From NCBI GenBank assembly GCA_014529385.2, contig CM043953.1:91688842-91752841 (forward strand): a stretch of 64,000 nucleotides of DNA. Reading direction: 5' to 3'. The translations under genes were made by a program, and so were the position numbers. The notes under the pieces are model-generated. The model was not told the DNA's origin. It saw only the letters and a list, made by a program, of their open reading frames with translations, and did no database searches. Each line of letters starts with the position of its first letter. Position 1 is the stretch's first letter. The DNA comes from Adiantum capillus-veneris (taxonomy: Eukaryota > Streptophyta > Polypodiopsida > Polypodiales > Pteridaceae). Shown here piece after piece: positions 44,334 to 54,360 of this stretch.

Positions 44334-45290
44334 CTACATTACGTGACATACTATGGTGCCTTGCCTCACCACTTGGAGGTGCCTACCTACGTCGCTTGCC
44401 AACTCTATGCAGAGTCTAATATCCTCGGGCTCGACATGGACTACTTCGACAGACGTCCAAGAGGGGGTCAAGATTTTCGTAGATTGGGGAAGCAACAAAG
44501 GCTCCCGGGGTAGACCCATTTCCTCTTGGATCAAATGGAAGATTGGACCATTGCAATATGAGGAATACATCACTAGATTCCCTTGGATAGGTCACAAAAC
44601 GTTCTTGAACCATAAGGCACAAAAGCATTCTCAAATGGGTCGTAATTGCCCCTTGGACCATAGAGTAGCAACAAATCCATATCATCCCCTCCTCTCTAAC
44701 AACATCCTCATAGTACGTCAATAGACCATTATCATCCACAATAGAAAATTCCCTATTTGGTATCTCAAAAGCAGTAGGCATCATGTCTCTGGTAGACTTA
44801 AAACCATCTCATGAAGTATGTGCATTAGCTCATCTTCATACTCATTTTCTCTTACCGCATATTGTTGAGTTTTTGGGTGATAAGAGACTTGAAATCCGTC
44901 TAAAATATCATCCAAAGAGCCATAAGCTCCATATCATCATTTTCATCAAAGAAAATCCATAGTCTACTTTTTTTAAAATTGGTTAAAACAAGCCTCATCA
45001 CATATATCACACATAGGATTCTTTGGTTCTAGAAGTAAGCTCTGGTCCTTTGCACCCTCCATCAAATACTTTTGAACAACAACAACACAAGACTCAACAT
45101 GCATCTCAAAAGTGATATCAATTTCCCTTTCCATCTCATCATCATCCCAAATTCACTCACATGTAGGACTAAAAGATTGCACATCTTCCTACACCCCCTG
45201 TGAATAGGCACCATCAACTTCAAGATTGGTCTGCCATATTGTGAGCTCTCATATTGTGAGCTCTGCATCACAAAATCTTTCTAAAGACAG
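44334..45290 (-). pseudogene. Degraded coding region, paralogous to 47464-47880
   Basis: The minus strand at 44416-44784 encodes DVFLILQWSNLPFDPRGNG, and the minus strand at 47464-47706 encodes DVFLLWQWSNLPFDLEGDG. The underlying DNA is also similar (44520-44640 and 47640-47720). Upstream (about 45000-45060) one frame reads EPKNPMCDICDEACFNQF. The region is broken into several frames. I do not know the family; a multicopy element or tandemly duplicated gene are both possible. Confidence 0.35.
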
Positions 45291-45339
45291 AGTGTTTATC
45301 CCATAGTATGGTTTTATCTTCACTCTCTCAATTTTGTGT

Positions 45340-45600
45340 TGGGTTCACCAAAAATGTTAGAGTGTGCGATTCTTCAGGATCGACTGGGAAAGCAACGGGC
45401 TTCTGGCTGTGAGAGAGTTGAGAGAGACAGAGACAGCAAGATAGAAGCAGAGAGAAAATCACAACACATATCCAACCCAACCTTGAATTCATTCAAATTT
45501 TCCAATTTATGTACAAAGTGTCATCAAAATCAATCCTCAGTAATCACCAAAAAATTTAAGAACCCCTAGGTAACGATAAAATCTTGAGCACTGGCAACAA
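45340..45600. other. Possible LTR end on minus strand
   Basis: TGTTAGAGTGTGCGATTC at 45355, preceded by GTTCACCAAAAA, resembles the junction of a minus-strand LTR and primer site (minus-strand TTTTTGGTGAACCCAACAC). No partner LTR was found. Tentative. Confidence 0.2.
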
Positions 45601-47460
45601 AACACACTGGATGTCCAGTGTATGGACCATCAACCAGTCATAAATTTAGTTCATGCTAGTCTCATGCTCAAGCCATCTTTAACGGCATGCACGCAATGAT
45701 CATAAGCTCACCTTTTACCAAGCGCCATAATCCATCCCCTTTTGAACCTGGGTTCACCCAAACCCTTCCCCTGCTATCATGTACTCATGTAATCTTACCC
45801 TGAAAAAACAATAATCCCAATGTTGAGTGAGACTGAACAAACCTGCCCTTCAACCCTCCTCCAATGCTCATTTAAGAATAAAAAACTCCCACTGATCTTC
45901 CCCCATGTCCCAGTCCCTCAATCTGGCCTTTTCCTTGTGCACTCCATTCAAGCTATTCTTGCCCAAGCTTCTTGTTCCTTGATGACATGGTAGACAACGG
46001 GTCAAGTTGCCCCATTTTCACCGTAATTGTCACCAAAAGGGTTTGCCCCTGCATGCTAGAGAATTTCCACTTCTTGCTTGCCATTGACCGAGCTTCATAG
46101 CCCCACCATGAACATTTTTCTCCTTCTCATTGTGCTTGTTGTTGCTTTACATGATGCCCTAATCTTTTTCCTCTTTTTCCCATTGAAAACCTATGGGTGG
46201 CCATTGGTTATGCCCATGCATGTATGGAGGCCACTCCGCCTCAAGTAAACTACAATGGGCTTACCTGTCAACCAAGGAATTGATAAAGCACAACATGTTT
46301 ATCTAATAGCCTTTGACTAGCATACTTTTTTGTTCAAAGCACTTCCAAGCATAGCATCTTTCTTCAACAACCCTTGACTAGCAATCACACTGTGAATTCT
46401 ATCACCCATGTCAATGTTTCACATATGGCTAATAAAATTCAAAGTGCAAGCATAGATGAAAGCATTTGGAGAAGGCCCTTCCCTTCAGATCCAATAAAAA
46501 TTGTGTAAAGCTTTCTTGCCATATCTATGTTGGTCATATCCTACAACCAATGCATTCCAAGTGATGACTTTTTGGATAAGAAACACATCAAGAACTTTTT
46601 GAGGCTTCATGATAGCACCACATTAGTCATACATATCAACCTAGCCACTGCCAAGTATAACATTTGGTTTACATATCAACCCAATCAGTACAAGTCACCA
46701 TATGCTCGTCCATAGACCCGTTGTGAAAAAAATCCCGACCCTTATCCTTAAAACTTAATGTGGTATCCAAGGTGCATCACATTTGGCATGCATATAAACC
46801 AAATCATTGCCAAACATTCATTCTGGCTTAGATATCAACTCAACTAGTACCGAGCACAACCTTAATGGAATTCACATCAATTTTCTTTGCTCATAGATGT
46901 CTGAGATTGGGGAGAGAACTGAACCGGCCATAAGTTGAGTAGTTAATGCCCGATTTTAGCCCTATAAAGCATATGCTATAGCCCTTTCTAGGCACAAACA
47001 AACCCCTATCAAGCTTGATCCAATTTCCCAATACACATCTCAAGGTGGATTCAAGAACAACAGAATTGATCCTAGAACTATCTTGTATTGCCCATATCTT
47101 TCTTGTCTGAACTCCGAATGATGAGCCAAGACATATATGGAGAGCATGTCAAGCACTACACTTATGGCCTATAAAATTTCATTTTGACAGCATCACTATA
47201 TCTAGGCTTGCAAGCATCAAACCTCATTTTATGGCCCCAAAACCCACTGTTAGCATAAATTCCAATCATAAAATTTGTCATAGATCATAAGATTGACGAA
47301 ACTAAAAAATGCATGCAGATCCTTATCTTTCATTCAATGCCCGCAAAGAGACATGACATCCCCCTCTGGATGTGCACATCCTACGATATGTGCCAACCAT
47401 AGTCCCAAACTGTAAGCAAGAATCTGTAAGCCCGTAACCACTCCCCCACTATGAGCATAC
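45600..47460. other. Unassigned region
   Basis: Long A+T-rich stretch with frames no longer than about 62 codons. No element ends, RNA genes or tandem arrays seen. Confidence 0.45.
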
Positions 47461-47463
47461 TAT

Positions 47464-47880
47464 CTACAATCTCTCAAGCTGCGGCTTCATGTGAGCATAC
47501 CCTCCTCTAGAATCATAGGGAAAACACAAGAATTTCCCATCAATAGAACATAAGCATCCATTAACCCATAAGCCATTATGAAAAACACTTGGATCATATG
47601 GCATATGAATGAACCGCCCCAGACCGTGCACATATCCATCTCCTTCTAGATCAAATGGTAGATTAGACCATTGCCATAGAAGAAATACATCATTAGTTCT
47701 CTCCACATCAAAATGTTTACAAGTAAACTATCATCTAAAGAGTTCTACTTTCTCCAAATTAAGAGCATCACATTTGGTTGCAGAAAATTACCCAAATCTC
47801 TTTTCAAATTCACTTAACGGTTCAGGAGCAGATAGCCCCTTACTATGTTGTTGCACCCACTTCAAAAAACTCTTCTTGTA
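47464..47880 (-). pseudogene. Paralogous fragment of the 44.5-kb coding remnant
   Basis: A minus-strand frame of 80 codons includes QWSNLPFDLEGDG followed by GRFIHMPYDPSVFHNGLWVN. It shares the first motif and DNA similarity with the remnant at 44334-45290. It abuts the truncated Copia LTR. Confidence 0.35.
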
Positions 47881-47902
47881 ACATGCTTCTTATCTTCAAG
47901 AA

Positions 47903-48108
47903 GTGATGTGTGTGAACACACTAGGACCACCGGGGCATTTTTTCCCTCTTTAGGAGGTTTTCCCCCCCGTGCATTGTATATATGCCCATCACTCTAGGGT
48001 TATCTATCTTTCCATTGCACACTAAGTAACACACTATCTATTGTGTGCCCTGAGCTTCCTTCGTCTTCTCCAAGCTGTGTGCGTTTCTCTGCAACCCTAA
48101 TTCCAACA
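47903..48108 (+). repeat. Truncated LTR of a second Copia copy
   Basis: Collinear with 11582-11788 from GTGATGTGTGTGAACACA to TTCCAACA; the first 20 or so bases are missing or replaced. TATA-like GTATATATGCC lies near 47977. Confidence 0.88.
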
Positions 48109-48109
48109 A

Positions 48110-48808
48110 TTGGTATCAGAGTAGGTTACATCCTCCAAGGCTTAGTCGCCAGCAGCTCCAGCACACGCCTGCTCCATTTCTCCGATTTCAGTGAGCTTTG
48201 GCGAGCGTGCTCATAGAGCTCACTCTGCTCAAATTTTTATTCGGGCTCATTTCGGTCTCCATTCCCACTAGAGGCACAGGCTATTTTGTCATTTTGTGCA
48301 GAATTTTTGTTAGTGCCGTTTTATGCATAACAGGTGCCTTATAGTCTTCTACGGTTTGTGCTATATAGCACATGTTCTTCCCACTTTGTTTCTTCTCTTT
48401 TCGGACAGTTTTCACATCAGGTGCAGCATTTACCATAGCTGACAACAACATAGATGTGTTCAAGATGTTTGTTGTTGAGGACAGATCGGATGGGGACAAT
48501 TACCCTATGTGGGCTTACATGATGCAGCATGTCCTTGTTTCAAAGGGAGTCTGGAATATTGTGCAGGGCATTGATGTACCTCCTGATTCTGAGGATGTAG
48601 GCGATGTTGAGGATGTGGCAGGTCTTGCTGCAAGGATTGCTATTATTAGAGTTGTTTTGCCTACGATAGAACAATCTCGTTGGGATGTAAAGGATGCGTA
48701 GGCTCACACATTGATCGCGTTGTCTATGAAGGTGCACCATTGTTCCTGACATTCGTTCAGCAAAATCTGCAAAACAGGCTTGGGATATTTTGGCTGGTCT
48801 TTATGCAA
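48110..48808 (+). pseudogene. Copia leader and gag fragment, second copy
   Basis: Follows the truncated LTR with primer site TGGTATCAGAG. The leader and gag N-terminus correspond to 11790-12463: VEDRSDGDNYPMWAYMMQ and SRWDVKDA. It carries an in-frame TAG at 48699-48701, exactly where the 11.6-kb copy has TAG at 12345. A frameshift follows near 48730. Similarity stops abruptly at about 48808 (TTATGCAAGT), after which the sequence is unrelated, so the rest of the element is missing. Confidence 0.85.
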
Positions 48809-49195
48809 GTATCACACCTAGGATAGTGATCAAGGCAGATGGACACGACCTAGCAAAGTGTCAAAATTTGTTACGCTTAAAGAAGCACCAAAGAAGGCGC
48901 CAAAGCTTAGAGGAATGACTATAAGACTAGCCCTTACATTGAAAACTTTATTCTTGGGCTAGGGATTTCTGAGATCCCACCAAATACACACCATATTGGT
49001 GGTGGAACCTGCTGCTCTACTTGAAGGTACAAACAGAGGGGTATTGAGAACTACTACCAAGTCTTTTGAGTTGCTTCTTAGCCACAATGCAAGGTTGACA
49101 AATTACACCCACAACGGACACATATCTTGGAATGCAGCAGGGGATTCAAATAAGGTATCCTAAGGGAGCACACACATCGGTGACTAGTTGATAAA

Positions 49196-49474
49196 TTACG
49201 GGCTTTTGGCCAAAACTTTTCCCACTACCTCCTCGTCATTGAATTGTATCGAGAAAAAGACTTTTGCAAGGTATTGAGCATTAGATACAAATCCACCATG
49301 ATTTAGGACATTAGAGCTATGAAGCCAATCAACAAGTTTGGCTTTGGCAGACACCCTGCCCATGAAATTGAATACCACCATAGATTTAGCAAGCTTGGCA
49401 GGTTGTCTCTTGATCAGAGCAGGAGGAACTCCCACGATGAGAGCATCCTCTACTTTGACTCTTTGCAGGAGCAT
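49196..49474 (-). pseudogene. LINE ORF1-like (DUF4283-type) fragment
   Basis: The 92-codon minus-strand frame contains KSMVVFNFMGRVSAKAKLVD, then a Gly-rich turn, then KVFFSIQFNDEEVVGKVLAK. This follows the pattern of the plant LINE/gag-like DUF4283 domain ('ligkf.grrp....v..wl', 'ffl..f..eed...vl..gPW'). Intact proteins bind RNA for LINE retrotransposition. No RT or endonuclease is adjacent, and the frame is flanked by stops. The similarity is in pattern only. Confidence 0.4.
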
Positions 49475-49499
49475 TTTTTTAGGACGTGAAAGGCCCTAT

Positions 49500-50260
49500 C
49501 TCCCTTGGTAGCATCCAGAGTCCTGGGGGCCGGGGTTGCCTCTATCTCCTCCAATGTTCTTTTACTGGCAAGGATAGTGTGCTAATAATGTTAGCCGATT
49601 CTTCCTCGATCTCGGCGGGCATTTGTAAATTTTTGGTCATGTTAATATAATTCACAAACCATTGTGAGTTTTGATTTATTTTTTTTATGAAACCAAAAAA
49701 TTAACAAAAAAAGCTATGGTCACAACAATCATGGCATCTTAGCTCACCACAACACCAACTCAAAATCACAATACATCATAAGATCAAACATATCTGTCAG
49801 AGTGTGCAGTGGAAGGTGAGAGAGAGAAAGATATAATGGCATGAGAGAGACAGAGGAGAGACATGGAAGGAGACAGATGGTGGAAAGGCTGACAACCCAA
49901 TAACTCCGGATGGCTACATGGTGTGGGACAATACAATGAGAAAGAGGGTGCCCCCCTCCTATATATAGGAGAATAGGGGCTGGTCGGGCAATAATCCTCA
50001 ATATAGCCCAATGACCTAAAAATATGACTCTCCAATATAAATGGGAGAATATGTGTTGAACAACCCTATGTGCTTGAGATCCTTGTCCAGCACATGTACG
50101 GGTGGCCAACCCACAACCATAGAATCCTACGTCTCATGGAAGCTGCACCAGCTGTTGTAACTTTAAAATGAAGTTCTACCTCCTCTTCTTGTGAATAGCA
50201 ACACGGAGGCAAGTGAGAGACGCTCGCTTTGTTGTCATACTCATCTAAATTGGCCTCCTT
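49500..50260. other. Unassigned region with TATA-like hairpin
   Basis: CCTATATATAGG (about 49958) is a palindromic TATA-like sequence within purine-rich text (49790-49890), possibly a remnant LTR promoter. The minus-strand frames (121 and 83 codons) are Ser/Leu/His-rich and not recognisable. Confidence 0.25.
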
Positions 50261-50263
50261 ACT

Positions 50264-50652
50264 CTCTCACACGGGCATGGGCAGGAGGGGATCAATGGCC
50301 CGCGGCCATTTCGGGGATTGGGTGCGATTTGAGCTGTCCGATGTGCTTTTGTCTAAATTTGGAAAAATAGGTAAACTCGAGTCCCACAAAACTTGTAAAT
50401 TCCCCCTTCCCACCAAATTCGAACCCGAGACGTCACCTTTGCAAGCCTGTCACCTTAACCAGCTCACATGTGCGTGCTTGTTGAAAGCATTGATAAAAGG
50501 GTTTCTTCTATCATAAACCCGCCACATTGTAAATTTGGGTCGATTTAGTAAACTTGGACAAATTGGTAAATTCGGGGTGACCCACGATGCCAATGCTCCC
50601 CGAAAAAGACGTAGACCATTGATCCCCTCTTGCCCATGCCCGGGTGAGATAG
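50264..50652. mobile_element. SINE-like head-to-head unit, second copy
   Basis: The left arm (about 50264-50300: CACGGGCATGGGCAGGAGGGG, ATCAATGG) is inverted in the right arm (about 50612-50652). A minus-strand tRNA-related core between them (50413-50465) has B-box TCGGGTTCGAATT and A-box-like GAGCTGGTTAAGG. Inner parts of both arms also match (TTTTTCGGGGA, GGTAAA[CT]TCG). The architecture is the same as at 4306-4700, with diverged sequence. Confidence 0.6.
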
Positions 50653-50659
50653 TGCTCCA

Positions 50660-51470
50660 AGGGGCTCCTCTTGTAAGTAGAGGTTGAGAAAGTCTCAATC
50701 CACCTGATCTTGTCGAAGACATAGCCTACATTTCTCTTTCTTTGAAAACATGTTTCCATGTTGGCGAATTCCAATAACAATGACTTCAACATGTGTAGCA
50801 CTATTCCTAACTTTATTTTGATATGACTTCAAAGTTAAAAGTGGGTAGAATGTTTCTTTCTTTCTTTTGTGATTGACTGCAATCGTGCATGTTCGATTTC
50901 AACGTTATTGTTAAAAGAAGCTTTTTTTGATCGGAAGAAACATTCAACTTATTAAACAACCTGTGGGACCATTTACTGAAGGTGTGGATCATGTATTTTT
51001 GTGACCTTTTCTTCTTGACACGATTTGGTACTTCAACTATTAAAGCATATCATGACGTGTATAGACTTCATACTGAAGTCGTTGACAATATGTTCCATGT
51101 GTAATTGAGTGCTACATAATTTTTTGTGTTATAGACTACATCTTACTTTTGCAGTGTACTGCTATTAAGAAAGACTCCACACCAAGAGAGGTAACTATTT
51201 CCCCCTTACTCCCTCCTCCTTCCACTTGTTACATCTCAAAGAGGTGCATCTAGATTTGTAAAAGAGGTGCAATTATTGCATTGGTAACTATTTCCACTTT
51301 ACTCCCTCCTCCCTCAAAGAGATGCAATTGGATCTCTAAAAGCTACCCCTTCTCTTAGTAAGCGAGTAGTGCATAAGTTGTTGTCACGTCAAAATGTCTA
51401 GTCAATCAAGTCTTACCTCTTTTCCCCTCCCATGTGGAGTCCCCCTAAGTTTCGGTGTCCCCACACGGAG
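50660..51470. other. Unassigned region
   Basis: A minus-strand frame (50511-50801) overlaps the SINE-like arm and is not convincing. 51200-51330 holds a loose duplication (CTCCCTCCTCC, AACTATTTCC). Nothing else seen. Confidence 0.4.
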
Positions 51471-51471
51471 C

Positions 51472-51520
51472 GGGATAATCATAATTTAAGCCTTGTTTGT
51501 GATTGATGTGACTTGATTAG

Positions 51521-51565
<45 letters not shown>

Positions 51566-51613
51566 GGGATAATCGTAATTTAAGCCTTGTTGTGATTGAT
51601 GTGACTTGATTAG

Positions 51614-51662
<49 letters not shown>
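51472..51662 (+). repeat. ~95-bp tandem duplication with (CT)n(CA)n
   Basis: Two units (51472-51565 and 51566-51662) share GGGATAATC, AATTTAAGCCTTGTT and GTGACTTGATTAG, and each ends in CT then CA repeats. The units differ by a few bases and repeat length. Confidence 0.92.
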
Positions 51663-52129
51663 AGGTGGGGGTACTTTTTCTCAATGGAGCATTCTCGCTC
51701 ATGATATGCGCATTGGAGCTGGTGAAGATTGTGGGCATGCGCACACACACACACATGTGCTGTTGTTTATACTCAATTCAACTCCTTCTGGTATATAGGA
51801 GTGGCTTGTTGCCACTTCGTAGGTATATATAGCAGGTGACTAGTCTCAGTAACTAGTATTGGCCTCGGAAAGATCTTGTGATTAATGGTTTAAATTCACT
51901 AGGTGACTTTCTAAGCTGGGAAATTAGTGGGTGGATTCTTAATGTATGGTACCTAACACTTTAGAAGCAGTTAAGTAGGATAGTGGGGTTTGAGTTGGCT
52001 GGCCTAACTCTGTATGTATAACCGTGTCTTCATCCGCTTGATGAGTGGTGGCACACTCTTGGCGGCATCTGCTCTATAGCGCTGTGTGTGTGTGTGTGTG
52101 TGTACGAGGCGACATCGATGGCTCTTTTT
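51663..52129. other. Unassigned spacer with short (GT)n
   Basis: Contains a GT tract at 52083-52102 just before the LTR. No gene seen. Confidence 0.45.
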
Positions 52130-53007
52130 TGTTAGCAGCAAGCTAACTCTGATAACATTTTTCGGAGCTTTTATTGTAAAAACACTTATTATTTTGATAA
52201 ATCGAGAATGTTGTAACTCCTACTTTCCAGATAAACAGTGCTATTGATGAGCCGGGGCTACAAGCTTCCAGATTGTATCAACCTATCTTTAGTTAGAGCT
52301 CCGAGATTACCTTGGCTAAGGTATAAAAGCCAATTTTTGTAAGTTTTTTGGGATAATAGAACACATCGTGAGCTAGCGGCGCTCGCTTCTCTCCTTGTTG
52401 CGCTTCCTACTCCCTCCCCGGTTGTCACATTGCAGTGCCGTCTATTGCGTTGCAACCGCAGGTAAGAGCTCTATGCGTTGACGTAAACATTTCATGGTAA
52501 TCTGTAGCTTTTGGTGTCGCCAAATCCGCGGCCTAATTTCATCATAAGAAGGACTTTAAGCTAGAAAATCATAAAATAAGTATAGGCGAGGTATTGGGGC
52601 ATCATTGCTAAGCATTTAGAAGCATTCTGGGTCGAAAATGCCTAGGTCACTCACTGCTGTTAATAATCGTGAGTTTTGCACTTGGCCTAAAGTGAGATTT
52701 GAGACCATAATCATATGTCCTTAGGTCTTACAAACATGTCCTAGAAGTTTCATAACGTTTGGATGTCATTTGATGCTGTAACAATTATGATTTGTTTGTT
52801 GATTAGGGACTAGCTTTTGGTGATTTCGATCATTTGAGTGTAGCTTGAGTTAGATGCGAGTTGTCTGTTTTTTTTGAAGAGGTTGACAACCTCTTGTAGC
52901 CTCTATGCACTAGTCAAGTTAGCTTCGTCCTATGGATTGGCAATTATATTCGTGGTTCTCGCTATGTCCGCAATAAGATAGGAGTGAGGTTAGAAACCTG
53001 TCCCACA
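52130..53007 (+). repeat. Gypsy element 2, 5' LTR
   Basis: TGTTAGCAGCAAGC to CCCACA, collinear with 22045-22920 with a short gap (lacking the TTAATTTTAAG part). TATA box at 52322-52329. Confidence 0.88.
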
Positions 53008-53008
53008 T

Positions 53009-53026
53009 TTGGCGCCGCTGCCGGGG
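53009..53026 (+). other. Primer binding site, tRNA-Asp
   Basis: TTGGCGCCGCTGCCGGGG lies two bases past the LTR. It is nearly identical to the widespread plant Gypsy primer site TGGCGCCGTTGCCGGGGA, complementary to the tRNA-Asp(GTC) 3' end. Confidence 0.88.
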
Positions 53027-53029
53027 AGC

Positions 53030-54360
53030 GAAGAGACTTAAACTAGGGAAAACATGAGCGTTTTGTGTAGTTGTCATTTAACTTCCTCTAGGATCACCTA
53101 GAGTCAAAACTTTCTTTTTAAAACCGCATAGTTTAAGATTGTCATCTTTTGTTGTGTAGAGGTAGCATGGAAGTACGTTGTACTTGCTAAGTACCTTTTA
53201 GGATTGTAGGATTGTCGGATTAGATTAGGATTTTGAGGATGGTTGAGGGACAAAACAAGTCTTAAGATCAAGGCTCAGAAAACCATAAAAACAAGAAAAT
53301 GAGTGTTTATGGACATTTTCCACAGCCCCATTGTAATAGAATCTAGGAGTAGGGTAAGTAGAATCTGAGGTGGGATCTGAGAAGTTTTCTCACTCCAGAA
53401 GAGTCAATTGTAAGTTGTTTATGTGAAGCTGCAGAATTTCAAGTCTACGGCTTGCAACAGCACCAAAAGACTGTCAACACTGAATCCAGCTGGAGATTAT
53501 GCTTTAAAAGTTGTATGAACCAGTGAGTAAGCTTAAGGACACATTTGAGGTAAATTTTTAAGAGTTCTCAAAAACTCAAATTATTTACTTTTTCTTGACA
53601 TTTTAGGCCAATTTAAGTTTTGACTTGACTCAGAGGCTTAAAATAGATTATAAAAAGACTGTCCATTGAAAAAGTTGAAAAGAGTGTTCATTTTAGGCAA
53701 AAAGTAAATAATCACGATGATTATATTAAGCCCACAGGATCATTGAAGTGAAAATTGTGGCCAATTTTTTAAAGTCAGTGTCTGCAGATACAAAACTATT
53801 GACCATTTGAACACAGTTGATAACTTGGACAAATTTTGTTCAAACTCAATGAAACTTGTCCAGGGACCATAACAAGTTAAATACCTGGCAATACAAGCTC
53901 AAAAAATGTAAAAACTGAGAAAAGTAATTAATCGCAATTATTTACTTCTGATACACAGAGACAAAATTTTGGACTTTTTGAGCTTGTACAGTGTTAGAAC
54001 AACATAATACAAGACCACCGGTCAATTCTGGGTTCAATCAGATCCAAATTAGTACATGTTCACTGAGATTCCAGGTTACAAATTAGTCCTTTGTCTTTTT
54101 ATAAAAGTAGAATCTGAAAGTCTCAATTGCTGACTCACTTAGCTCAAATTAAAGTGATATATATAGACCAGTCACAATAGTTAGCAAACAATTGTACAGT
54201 CTTTGTGAAACAATAGCTAACTTGATTAAAACTAATACAGGAATCAGGTTGTAGACAACGAATTGAAAGCTTGACAAGATTTGCAATCAAGTCAAGTGGA
54301 AGAAACTGATAACAAGTCAATCCGACGGTAAGTGCTCTATCCAGGGCTTCACAAATCTAT
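53030..54360 (+). repeat. 5' leader, element 2, with decayed palindromes
   Basis: Shorter than the leader of element 1. Two decayed palindrome copies are visible, at about 53703-53722 (AGTAAATAATCACGATGAT) and 53922-53947 (AAGTAATTAATCGCAATTAT). About one module of the array is missing. Confidence 0.7.
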
